Positions 27,936-35,974 of a stretch of DNA of 64,000 bases are shown piece by piece. The stretch is taken from NCBI RefSeq assembly GCF_001583695.1, contig NZ_LOBC01000028.1, positions 394,423 to 458,422 of the forward strand, given 5' to 3'. Position 1 is the first letter of the stretch. Every line of letters starts with the position of its first letter. The position numbers and the translations under genes are program-made. The notes beneath the pieces were generated by a model. That model did no database searches, had not been told where the DNA came from, and was given only the letters and a program-made list of their open reading frames with translations. The DNA is from Bacillus wiedmannii. GTDB lineage: Bacteria; Bacillota; Bacilli; Bacillales; Bacillaceae_G.

Positions 27936-29123
27936 CTATAACAAAGCAAGCTTCTTTGTTTTCCTCCAAAGACATAAAAACGGACGTAAAGGAAAATATA
28001 AAAAATGAAGGAATTTTGGCAACGGTAATGTTTTTGCATCAATTGGATAAGGGTAAAGCTGGCTCAAAATAAATATAATTTTTTGTTGATTAGACATCAG
28101 TGAAAATAAATGTCTACTATGATAGGAAAGTACTTCTTCAGGAACAGGTTCTGAATGTAAATTTATCATTTTCTTGAAATAAAATAGCGCTTCTTGTGCT
28201 AACTGCTTCGAATGTTTCTTAGCTACTAATTCCGTCATGCTTTCATTTAGCTGTACACCTAGCAATTGTGACGCCAAAATTAATGCTTGTCCCCCTAAAT
28301 GAAGCACTTGATATTTTCTCATTAATTTATGAATCTCATTCCAGTTAAGATCCTGACCGACAATTTTTTTTATATCTACTAACCAACGTAACCTGGACCA
28401 ACCATGTCTAGCACCATGAGATACAAGAAATAAAAACAAGTCTTCTTTTCCTAACATATATACCGAATTACTCGTAAGTGTACTTTTTCTCTTTCGCTTC
28501 CAAAGCTCTTCAAACCCAGGTTCCTTACCCGGTCCGGGATTTAACCTCCAATGGATTTCAAGTTTGATCCGCCTTGTTGGATGGAAAAATGTTATATGGT
28601 GATGCCTCCATTTCCAATCACTTAATATCGTTTGAATATAATCATCTTTTACATACCCCTGCTCCCAAAGTAGCATTTCTACTTTTTCTAAATTTTGCAT
28701 CGGAATAAGAACATCCAAATCACAGGATGTTCTTAAAGAAATATCTCCATATAAATCCTGAGACAGTACAGGTCCTTTTAGAAAAATCATACGAATCTCA
28801 TTTTCACTACATAGTTTATTTATTCGTTCCATTTCAGCACTTAAATAAAGCATTTGAAATGTATTTTTTTTATATTTTCTATTCAAGGTTTGTACAATAT
28901 GCGAAGGAATTAGTTCTTCATTCACCTGTTTAAGTTTTTGATATATCACCGGATAAACGCGATGATGCACAGCTTGCTTAAGAAAAAACTCCCAATCAAT
29001 ATCTATGAACCATTCACTACTATAAGTTTGCATTGTCTCATCATCTTGTAACTTCAAAATTGTAAAAAGCAGTTTCAATTCCTTAGACATGAACTCTACA
29101 TTAAGACCAAAATCTTTCTCCAT
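27936..29123 (-). CDS. Nucleotidyltransferase-like tailoring protein of the lasso cluster
   Basis: This 395-residue protein of the NTP_transf_5 type has KGPVLSQDLYGDISLRTSCDLDVLI (shown in part around residue 140), whose spaced aspartates fit the nucleotidyltransferase metal site. Similar proteins are common in Bacillales lasso clusters that also carry a kinase, and I recall one implicated as a tailoring enzyme in the pseudomycoidin cluster. It probably modifies the phosphorylated C-terminus, but this is inference. The start ATG lies 1 nt past the B2 stop, with AAAGGAGA before it. The longer frame inside B2 is rejected. Confidence 0.75.
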   Translation of the reverse strand: MEKDFGLNVEFMSKELKLLFTILKLQDDETMQTYSSEWFIDIDWEFFLKQAVHHRVYPVIYQKLKQVNEELIPSHIVQTLNRKYKKNTFQMLYLSAEMERINKLCSENEIRMIFLKGPVLSQDLYGDISLRTSCDLDVLIPMQNLEKVEMLLWEQGYVKDDYIQTILSDWKWRHHHITFFHPTRRIKLEIHWRLNPGPGKEPGFEELWKRKRKSTLTSNSVYMLGKEDLFLFLVSHGARHGWSRLRWLVDIKKIVGQDLNWNEIHKLMRKYQVLHLGGQALILASQLLGVQLNESMTELVAKKHSKQLAQEALFYFKKMINLHSEPVPEEVLSYHSRHLFSLMSNQQKIIFILSQLYPYPIDAKTLPLPKFLHFLYFPLRPFLCLWRKTKKLALL

Positions 29124-29124
29124 T

Positions 29125-29598
29125 TTATTCTCCTTTAAGAGTGTCCTCACTTAGCCTCTTTGCAAATGATCCAACGACAGTAAATTTCTCCATTCCTTCT
29201 GATCCAGTAATATAAAAAGAACCGCTCCGTAACCATGCATGCGCAATTAATTCACCATGACTATCCTTAGCAGTTCCTAAATAAAGAGTACTCTCAATGT
29301 GACGTTTTTCGAGCATTTTCATCCCAGCTATAGCTTTAACAAGGCACTGACTTTCCCAAAAAGTATAACGACTCATAATAGAAATAGCTTCAGACACCTT
29401 CTTTAGTGTATCTCCGTGTGGCTCAATTTGAGCAACTAATGTTTCATTCATATACTCCCCTAAAGAAGGTGCAACTTTGGAGAAGGTAATACTTTTTAAT
29501 ACACGCGCCCACCCTAAAAAAATAAAAGCCTCTAATAATAAAAGCTTTGTGTCCATGTTCAGTGATAAAAATACCCTTAACCTCTTCACAATATTCAT
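29125..29598 (-). CDS. Lasso peptide B2 protein (transglutaminase-like leader peptidase)
   Basis: This protein of about 157 residues is of the McjB C-terminal type. The catalytic Cys is in SQCLVKAIAG and the His in AHAWLRSGSFYITG, followed by the family's usual C-terminal region. It cuts the leader from the precursor, guided by B1. The second ATG (MNIVKR) was chosen because AGGATGG lies just upstream; the first, 9 nt earlier, has a weaker site. Its stop is 1 nt from the next start. Confidence 0.9.
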   Translation of the reverse strand: MNIVKRLRVFLSLNMDTKLLLLEAFIFLGWARVLKSITFSKVAPSLGEYMNETLVAQIEPHGDTLKKVSEAISIMSRYTFWESQCLVKAIAGMKMLEKRHIESTLYLGTAKDSHGELIAHAWLRSGSFYITGSEGMEKFTVVGSFAKRLSEDTLKGE

Positions 29599-29646
29599 GA
29601 ATCCCATCCTAACAGTTCTCTTGACATTATGAATCTATCTATTAGA

Positions 29647-29940
29647 TTAACCTTTTATTTGAATTAAACCTTCTTGAAATAAACAATCTAAAAAGGAAAG
29701 AACTTGCTCTTCGCAATCACTCCGTTCAATGTTGTACTTTGACAACAATGTACTAACAAGTTCAGTAACCATAATTGGAGTTTTTATTAGTTCCCAAATT
29801 TCCCCCCCTGTTTGTCCCAAATTATAATATTTCCCTTTTTGAACATTTAGCATCACTTTTTCCCCATCCATATCACTCACAATATTCTCTTCACTTTGCA
29901 CAATCTGAGACTTTAGAGAAATTCTCTCTGTATACATCAT
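29647..29940 (-). CDS. Lasso peptide B1 protein (PqqD-like RiPP recognition element)
   Basis: This 97-residue PqqD-family protein has SDMDGEKVMLNVQKGKYYNLG followed by GGEIWELI and a helical C-terminus ending FLDCLFQEGLI. PqqD/RRE proteins bind the leader and deliver it to B2 and the cyclase. Its ATG has GGAGGAG 6 nt before it and lies inside the 3' end of the kinase gene, overlapping it by 50 nt. Confidence 0.9.
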   Translation of the reverse strand: MMYTERISLKSQIVQSEENIVSDMDGEKVMLNVQKGKYYNLGQTGGEIWELIKTPIMVTELVSTLLSKYNIERSDCEEQVLSFLDCLFQEGLIQIKG

Positions 29941-30868
29941 CTATTACTCCTCCTTGTATAGTTTTTAATATAATTGATACAAGTTCATGCGCTGTAAACC
30001 TATTATTGGGACGTTTCAAATGAAACATATCTACTTTGTTTATCACGCTTGTAGAAGTAGTAAAATGCCACTCTGTTAATTTTAATTGCGCAATTAAAAA
30101 CTTACGAAACGTGTGCAAAAATAATGTACGCAGTCGTTCAAGTCCTTCGATTCGAATCAATTCAACATTCTCATCCTCTGTTTTCGTTAACTCAATAATA
30201 CCTGCAAGAGGTAATGGTTCAGAGAAAAAATGAGATTGTACAGGAACAGCATACTTTGTTTCTCGTTCAAACAACGGATTATAACTTGCCGTTCCCATTC
30301 CAAAAGCATTCAAACTTTCCGCCCATAATTTTTGTTGCGGATAAGATGGAATCACAATTGGAGTCTTATCTGACGAAACTGTCACAGCAATTACATCATC
30401 ACTCAAAATTTTGTATCCTTTACTTAAAAAAGCCGATGCAAGAGTTGATTTACCTGCTCCTGAATCACCTACAAAGGCATAAACTTTCCCATCAATATTT
30501 ATTGCACTACCATGTAATGGTAAAATCCCTCTTTGAATTAGCAAGGCACCCATACAAGTTCCAAGTATATAAAGACGAACCTTATCTTCACAAGCTTCTT
30601 TCATTGGTGAAACAACTATTTGCTTTCCTTCTTGTATAGAAAATATAGCTGTATCAGGAATACGAATCATAACTACGTTTTTATCAACTACAAAATTTTG
30701 TTCTGTGTTAGTAAATTCACTCCATTTCTGAAATAAATCAGCAGTTCGTATTATTACTTCTATCGTTTCTTCTTGTTCATTAATTCTAGGTAATTCTGGA
30801 AATTGAATTTCACTCAACACCCTTAACCCAAAAACTTTATACATATTTTTTTTTGTAGTTTTAATCAA
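29891..30868 (-). CDS. HPr-kinase-like lasso peptide kinase
   Basis: This protein of about 325 residues has a C-terminal HPr kinase-like P-loop domain ([18 protein letters not shown] near residue 140, LSDDVIAV after it) and a divergent N-terminal half. In the paeninodin pathway such a kinase phosphorylates the side chain of the precursor's C-terminal Ser; the precursor here ends in Ser. The TTG start 8 nt after GGAG is preferred to a GTG that abuts it. The 3' end overlaps the B1 gene by 50 nt. Confidence 0.85.
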   Translation of the reverse strand: MIKTTKKNMYKVFGLRVLSEIQFPELPRINEQEETIEVIIRTADLFQKWSEFTNTEQNFVVDKNVVMIRIPDTAIFSIQEGKQIVVSPMKEACEDKVRLYILGTCMGALLIQRGILPLHGSAINIDGKVYAFVGDSGAGKSTLASAFLSKGYKILSDDVIAVTVSSDKTPIVIPSYPQQKLWAESLNAFGMGTASYNPLFERETKYAVPVQSHFFSEPLPLAGIIELTKTEDENVELIRIEGLERLRTLFLHTFRKFLIAQLKLTEWHFTTSTSVINKVDMFHLKRPNNRFTAHELVSIILKTIQGGVIDDVYRENFSKVSDCAK

Positions 30869-30909
30869 CTCTCTCACTCCAAATAATTATCAGCGTTGTT
30901 TTACAAATA

Positions 30910-30936
30910 CCCCTTATACTTCTAATGTATAAGGGG
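30910..30936 (-). other. Hairpin after the lasso precursor gene
   Basis: The perfect 10-bp stem ccccttatac/gtataagggg with a 7-nt loop lies between the precursor stop and the kinase start. The tail on the minus strand is TATTTG, so it is a weak terminator or mRNA stabiliser that would favour precursor over enzymes. Confidence 0.65.
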
Positions 30937-30971
30937 ATAGGAAACATAAGATCTAATTGCTACTCGATGAA

Positions 30972-31097
30972 TTAACTATAGTGCACTACTTCATCAACAT
31001 CTGGTTGAACAGCATCCGGTGTTTTAAGTCCCGGTCCAGCCATCGTCATATTAATATCAAGTACTTCCAGTGTAGGAATTGTCCAATCTTTTTTCAT
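30972..31097 (-). CDS. Paeninodin-type lasso peptide precursor
   Basis: The 41-codon gene has GGAGGTG 5 nt before the ATG. The 19-residue leader MKKDWTIPTLEVLDINMTM carries W-x-x-P-x-L for B1 recognition and Thr at -2. The predicted 22-residue core starts AGPGLKTPD and ends DEVVHYS. Ala1 would form a macrolactam with Asp9, and Ser22 is the predicted phosphorylation site. As I recall it, paeninodin starts AGPGTSTPD and ends DVHYDS, so this is a clear relative with changed residues at 5, 6 and 11. The gene lies directly between the cyclase and kinase genes, as in that cluster. Confidence 0.93.
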   Translation of the reverse strand: MKKDWTIPTLEVLDINMTMAGPGLKTPDAVQPDVDEVVHYS

Positions 31098-31111
31098 TAT
31101 GTCACCTCCCT

Positions 31112-33049
31112 TCAAATAATTTTCTTCATAAATCGATATACTATTAAACTACGCATTAAAATTCGAAAATCTAAATCAAATGCATATTCTGGATGGGGTT
31201 CTTCTTTAATCTTAGAAATCGCAGTTCTAATAACCTCTATATCCAAGAATTCTGAAATTATAGGATCCTTACTAAGCTGCTCAAGCTCTTCAATAAATCC
31301 ACTCCATTGATGCGTCATACGATAAACACCATCAGAACCTTGAACACCTCGAGTAAGTTGATTTAACCTTACTTTATCAGGCAAATAATTTTTGGTTGCT
31401 CTTCGAATTAGTGCCCGATCTACACCATTTTGAACGTATTGTTCTTCTGGAACAGCTAAACAAAATTTAACAACCCGTAAATCATTCGTTGGATCTCGAT
31501 CCCATAAAGAATAGCGCAAAGATAATTTAGATCCGTATGTACCAGTTATATTCCAATAATATAACTGGTCAAATTGCCTTTTTTTTATTTCATATACATC
31601 TGTTATAGAGGTTCCTGTTATATCAACATCATGCTCTAGAAGCTTATCGAACACATTCATTCTATTTGCAAATTCTGGATTAATAAATCTTGGGAAAACG
31701 ATTTGATTTTTCGATGAAGATATTCGATTCAAAAACGGAAATGCCTTTTTTTTCACTACTGAAAATACTCGCGATTTCTTTACACCAATATTTTTACTAT
31801 ACGAATATAACTCTTGCAAAAAGCGACGCAAATTCATCTTTTTCAAAAGCATAGCTTGATAGTCCACAGCCGATCCCCATGACACCGTCCAGTTTCCTCT
31901 CTGTCCATTTAAGAGTACTCCAATCCCCTGTAACCGGGCCTCCTCATAGATTCCCCTAAGCCAAAAAGTATTCTCGAAGAATTTGTATGGCATCTCTAGA
32001 ATTTCAAGCCAATCATCTATTTCTGATAGAGGACTTCTTCCTTCAAAATCTAAATAATGTTCCTTAATATTTCCTACATGCTGTACAGTTGATTGAATAA
32101 AAGGTCGTTCATCAGCTATTCTACTTCTATGCGTCCAATCTACAAACCCCTTTACCGGGACATAACTATATGTATGTAGACGTTTATTTGCTGCACTTAA
32201 ATCTCGTGCAGCAAAGCTAACTACAGAACCCGAGTCAAGTCCTCCACTCAAATGAGCCCCTACTTGATGATGAGTGCGTAAACGTGATCTTATCGCATTT
32301 TGATACACTTCCAAAAACGCTTCTTCATACTCTTCGTTCGATTTGAGTTGAAGCCTTTCTCCAATAATTGGTGTATGGTATCTCAATAACTTCACTTTCC
32401 CATTTTTTACAATAACAGCATGGGAAGGTGGAATTTGCTCAACAGTTTTATATACCGTTGAAGAAGGATCTACTGATTCAAAATTCACAGGTATTGCTAA
32501 AAATTCAGCAAGCCACTGTTCATTCAATTTTCTCTCAGCTTCTGGTAGAGAAAATAGTGGATTTATAATAGAGCAAAAAGCAAACCTTTCCTCACTACGA
32601 TAAAAATAAAGAGTTCGGCTTCCCGAAAAATCCCTAGCACCAAAAAGCATTTGTTTTTTCTCATCCCAAATCATAAAAGCAAAATCGCCCACCAAATATT
32701 TCGGTGCTGCTTCTCCCCATTTCTGATAAGATAATAAAATCAATTCACTGTCTGTCATGTTTTTTCTATCTACATAATCTACTTGTAATTTTTCAAACAA
32801 CTCATAACGATTATCAATAATAGCATCTGCGGTAATTGCCAGTTGTTTTTCATAATTATAGAATGGTAATTGTTCACCAACTGACTCGGGTGTAATCCAT
32901 TGTGCGTGACACCCTAGAAAAGCATTTTCTTTGTGCCATATTTGAATATCATTAGCAGGATACTTTTGTAAACCACTCATTAATCGTGTTCCATGTTCAA
33001 TTGATACAGGTTCATTATTAAAGTGAATAATGCCAGTTATAGCGCTCAT
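31112..33049 (-). CDS. Lasso peptide cyclase (asparagine-synthetase homolog)
   Basis: This 645-residue protein has an N-terminal glutaminase-like domain and a C-terminal asparagine synthetase domain with the ATP-binding AHLSGGLDSGSVV near residue 270. Residue 2 is Ser rather than the catalytic Cys, so it cannot act as a glutaminase; this is typical of lasso cyclases. It would adenylate Asp9 of the core and close the ring on Ala1. It is the first gene of the operon, with GGAGGGAGGGG before the ATG, and it ends 14 nt before the precursor. Confidence 0.93.
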   Translation of the reverse strand: MSAITGIIHFNNEPVSIEHGTRLMSGLQKYPANDIQIWHKENAFLGCHAQWITPESVGEQLPFYNYEKQLAITADAIIDNRYELFEKLQVDYVDRKNMTDSELILLSYQKWGEAAPKYLVGDFAFMIWDEKKQMLFGARDFSGSRTLYFYRSEERFAFCSIINPLFSLPEAERKLNEQWLAEFLAIPVNFESVDPSSTVYKTVEQIPPSHAVIVKNGKVKLLRYHTPIIGERLQLKSNEEYEEAFLEVYQNAIRSRLRTHHQVGAHLSGGLDSGSVVSFAARDLSAANKRLHTYSYVPVKGFVDWTHRSRIADERPFIQSTVQHVGNIKEHYLDFEGRSPLSEIDDWLEILEMPYKFFENTFWLRGIYEEARLQGIGVLLNGQRGNWTVSWGSAVDYQAMLLKKMNLRRFLQELYSYSKNIGVKKSRVFSVVKKKAFPFLNRISSSKNQIVFPRFINPEFANRMNVFDKLLEHDVDITGTSITDVYEIKKRQFDQLYYWNITGTYGSKLSLRYSLWDRDPTNDLRVVKFCLAVPEEQYVQNGVDRALIRRATKNYLPDKVRLNQLTRGVQGSDGVYRMTHQWSGFIEELEQLSKDPIISEFLDIEVIRTAISKIKEEPHPEYAFDLDFRILMRSLIVYRFMKKII

Positions 33050-33206
33050 TTTTCCCCTCCCTCCTATACAACAAGTTACTGCAAATATTTTGTTTTATTT
33101 ATTTCATGAACCTTTCTCTTTCCAGTTATATTCTTTTTAAAGAACAATAATACACATTTCAATTCCGCACTCTAATTCACTTATAAATCAAGGTATATTT
33201 ATGTTT

Positions 33207-33235
33207 AAATTATCATTACGTCCCCTTCTCGTCAA
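33207..33235 (-). promoter_or_regulatory. Promoter of the lasso-peptide operon
   Basis: On the minus strand, -35 TTGACG (33230-33235) and -10 TAATTT (33207-33212) are 17 nt apart. The predicted untranslated leader is about 150 nt. Confidence 0.6.
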
Positions 33236-33323
33236 TAACCAATGTTAATATAATCCATATTAAAGGAGATATATTCTTAATAATGAACTTCGATTCACTT
33301 GTTTTTCTGTAAATTTTTGCTTG

Positions 33324-34472
33324 CTATATAATATTTACTATAGATTGAATAACTCTACGTTGATCCTCATCTGTCATATTGGATCCAGAAGGAAGACAAA
33401 TCCCATTTTCAAATAATTTTTTAGATACATCATTATCTTTCTGATGAGAATAATACTTATATTCTTTAAAGAGCGGCTGCATATGTAGTGGCTTCCAAGT
33501 AGGACGCGCTTCAATATTCTCTTCAGCTAAAGTTGTTACTATTTTTTCAATAGAGATGCCAGATTCCTTTTCATCCATCATCATAGTTGTAAGCCAACGG
33601 TTCGAACGAGTATTTTCTAATTCTGGCATAAAACAAAATCCCGGTATATGAGATAACTCTTCATAATATTGCTTAAATATACGCCTTCTAGAGCTCACTC
33701 TATCTTCTAACACTTCTAATTGCCCTCTCCCAATACCAGCTAATATATTACTCATTCTATAATTGTAACCTACTTGACTATGCTGATAATGAGATGCTAA
33801 ATCTCTTGCTTGAGTCGCTAAAAATCTCGCCTGTTCTAACGCTTCCACATCATCAGAAACTAGCATTCCACCGCCCGAAGTTGTAATAATTTTATTTCCG
33901 TTAAATGAATAAATCCCAAACCTCCCGAATGTACCACTTGCCTTTCCTTTATATGTGGAGCCTAGAGATTCTGCTGCATCCTCAATTATAGGGACATCAT
34001 AGTGATTACAAAGCGAAAGAATTTCATCTAATTTTGCACTCTGACCATATAAATGAACAAGAATGACAGCCTTAGGTAATTCTCCTGCTTTATCAGCAGT
34101 ATGCAACGCAAGTGCTAGAGCTTGCGGTGACATATTCCATGTTTCTGGTTCTGAGTCAATAAATACCGGTTCAGCTCCCAAATAAACAATCGGATTCGCA
34201 CTCGCTACAAAAGTGAAACTTGAACAAAATACTGTATCTCCCTTTTGAACGTCTAATAATCGCAAAGCTAGATGAATGGCAGCAGTACCTGAACTAACCG
34301 CAGCCCCACCTTTAACTCCTACAAAAGAAGCAAGCTCTCTTTCAAATTCATCTACATTTGGACCAAGAGGTGCAATCCAATTTGAGTCAAAGGCATCTTT
34401 TATATATTTTTGTTCATTTCCGCTCATGTGTGGAGAGGAAAGATAGATTTTCTCCTTATTTTTTATCATCAT
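33324..34472 (-). CDS. epsN: EpsN-like sugar aminotransferase
   Basis: This 382-residue DegT/DnrJ/EryC1 PLP enzyme has SSGTAAIHLAL near residue 60, the IIEDAAESLGS motif and the Schiff-base Lys in YSFNGNKIITTSGGG. It should aminate a UDP-4-keto-sugar made by the EpsC-type dehydratase, the amine then being acetylated by the EpsM-like neighbour. It is the last gene of the eps-like operon. The first of two ATGs follows GAGGAG at 7 nt. Confidence 0.9.
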   Translation of the reverse strand: MMIKNKEKIYLSSPHMSGNEQKYIKDAFDSNWIAPLGPNVDEFERELASFVGVKGGAAVSSGTAAIHLALRLLDVQKGDTVFCSSFTFVASANPIVYLGAEPVFIDSEPETWNMSPQALALALHTADKAGELPKAVILVHLYGQSAKLDEILSLCNHYDVPIIEDAAESLGSTYKGKASGTFGRFGIYSFNGNKIITTSGGGMLVSDDVEALEQARFLATQARDLASHYQHSQVGYNYRMSNILAGIGRGQLEVLEDRVSSRRRIFKQYYEELSHIPGFCFMPELENTRSNRWLTTMMMDEKESGISIEKIVTTLAEENIEARPTWKPLHMQPLFKEYKYYSHQKDNDVSKKLFENGICLPSGSNMTDEDQRRVIQSIVNII

Positions 34473-34485
34473 TCTTCATCTCCTC

Positions 34486-35118
34486 TCAATTTACTACATT
34501 AATAACTTTGGCTGGAATACCAGCAGCAGTACAATTAGATGGAAAATCATTTATGACAACAGAACCAGCTCCAACAATTGACCACTTACCAATTTGAACA
34601 CCTGGAATTATAGTAGCTGATGCTCCTATATGTGCCCCCTCTGCTATAGTGACAGAACCTGTAAGCGTAGCATGTGGTGAAATATGAACAAAATCATCAA
34701 TTATATTATCATGTTCTATTATTGAGCCCGTATTTATTATAGTATGGTTACCGATGAAAGTATCCGCATTAACAACCACATTTGGCATAATTACCGTTCC
34801 GTTTCCTATATAAGCATTTGAACTTATAATGGCTGTTTTATGAATTAAAGTAGCATATATGCTACTTTGTTGATTTAATATTTCTGCAATTTCCCTTCTT
34901 ATTTTATTATTTCCTATAGCAATAACGAGCTTTACATCATTAAAATTATTGATAATTTCCCTTGCATCTGCAATTGCTCCAAAATAAAGATTATCTACAA
35001 TATTTATACCTGTATACAAATCATCTAAATAACCGACTATTTCATATCCTTTATTTGATAAAATTATATCCCTCACAACCTTGCTATGCCCACCACATCC
35101 TATTATTAAAATTTTCAT
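34486..35118 (-). CDS. epsM: EpsM/PglD-like sugar O/N-acetyltransferase
   Basis: This 210-residue protein starts with a Rossmann-type segment (MKILIIGCGGHSKVVRDIIL) followed by left-handed beta-helix hexapeptide repeats. The conserved His/Glu region is EHDNIIDDFVHISPHATLTGS and the C-terminus is GAGSVVINDFPSN. This is the PglD/EpsM layout, acetylating the 4-amino sugar. It overlaps the sugar transferase gene by 4 nt and lies 13 nt before epsN. Confidence 0.9.
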   Translation of the reverse strand: MKILIIGCGGHSKVVRDIILSNKGYEIVGYLDDLYTGINIVDNLYFGAIADAREIINNFNDVKLVIAIGNNKIRREIAEILNQQSSIYATLIHKTAIISSNAYIGNGTVIMPNVVVNADTFIGNHTIINTGSIIEHDNIIDDFVHISPHATLTGSVTIAEGAHIGASATIIPGVQIGKWSIVGAGSVVINDFPSNCTAAGIPAKVINVVN

Positions 35119-35729
35119 TTTCCCTCCCCCTTTATTTCTATTTTCCCTCCAGTAAATCGCTCCATTGTCACATGCCCTACATGGTTTATTCCCTCTGTTT
35201 TAAATACTTTTAATATTGTAAGTACAATTATTTTCAAGTCTAATAAAAAAGAGCGATTCTCCACATACCATACATCCAATTCAAATTTTTCTTCCCAGGT
35301 AATCAAATTCCTACCATTTATTTGTGCCCATCCCGTAATTCCCGGTTTTACATTATGCCTTTTAGCCTGTTTACTAGAATATAGGGGTAAGTATTCCATC
35401 AATAATGGTCGTGGACCTACTAAACTTAAATCACCCCTTACAACATTCATAAGTTGGGGTAACTCATCTAAACTATATTTTCTAAGAATTTCTCCAAAAG
35501 TAGTCAGTCTATTTTTATCTGGAAGTAATTCCCCATCGCTATCCTTCTTATCTAGCATAGTTCTAAACTTATAAACATTAAACGATTTTCCATGCAGTCC
35601 TGGACGCTGTTGTTTAAACAGTACAGGTGATCCTAATTTCATCCTAACTAAAATTGCTACAACAAGAATAGGAAGCAAACATACAAATAATAACAATAAA
35701 GAAATACATACATCAAAAATTCTTTTCAT
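35115..35729 (-). CDS. epsL: EpsL-like initiating sugar-phosphate transferase
   Basis: This 204-residue polyprenol-phosphate sugar transferase has one N-terminal membrane segment. The cytoplasmic domain contains VLFKQQRPGLHGKSFNVYKFRTM, KYSLDELPQLMNVVRGDLSLVGPRPL and KPGITGWAQINGRN, shown in part. It would load the first sugar phosphate onto undecaprenyl phosphate. GTAAGGAGG precedes the ATG. Confidence 0.92.
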   Translation of the reverse strand: MKRIFDVCISLLLLFVCLLPILVVAILVRMKLGSPVLFKQQRPGLHGKSFNVYKFRTMLDKKDSDGELLPDKNRLTTFGEILRKYSLDELPQLMNVVRGDLSLVGPRPLLMEYLPLYSSKQAKRHNVKPGITGWAQINGRNLITWEEKFELDVWYVENRSFLLDLKIIVLTILKVFKTEGINHVGHVTMERFTGGKIEIKGEGK

Positions 35730-35798
35730 GTACTATCCTCCTTACTTATTTACGTTTAATACTCCTAACACGAAGGACCATTTAGAACTTTATATGCA

Positions 35799-35850
35799 AT
35801 GAAACAAAACAAGGGGCAACTACAGTTAGTTACCCCTTGTTTTGTTTCAT
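35799..35850 (-). terminator. Strong terminator after the tailspike-like gene
   Basis: The arms gaaacaaaacaaggggcaac and gttaccccttgttttgtttc have one mismatch, extended outward by aat/att. The stem also holds the stop codon of a decayed reading frame (35830-35974). It splits the eps operon before epsL. Confidence 0.8.
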
Positions 35851-35974
35851 TACGTCATCTTTCATTAATTCTATCTCATCAAATAGTTTAAACATAGCTA
35901 ACCTATGTGAATATTCCCATACGGTATCACTACTTATTTACAAAGGACCTGTTACTTCATTAGTTCCTATAACT
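35830..35974 (-). pseudogene. Decayed C-terminal continuation of the beta-helix gene
   Basis: Just after the stop of the beta-helix gene, the +1 frame reads RTCKVIGTNEVTGPL, then a stop, then ISSDTVWEYSHRLAMFKL followed by FDEIELMKDDVMKQNKG, with its own stop inside the terminator stem. This has normal coding character, and the gene-terminator spacing suggests it was the original C-terminus. At least one frameshift and one nonsense change separate it from the intact part. Confidence 0.5.

Noticed and set aside
26128-33049. Reading the cluster as an asparagine synthetase plus unrelated transporter genes
   Set aside because: The precursor, PqqD-like B1 and McjB-like B2 between them, and the lack of Cys2 in the synthetase, fit only a lasso pathway.
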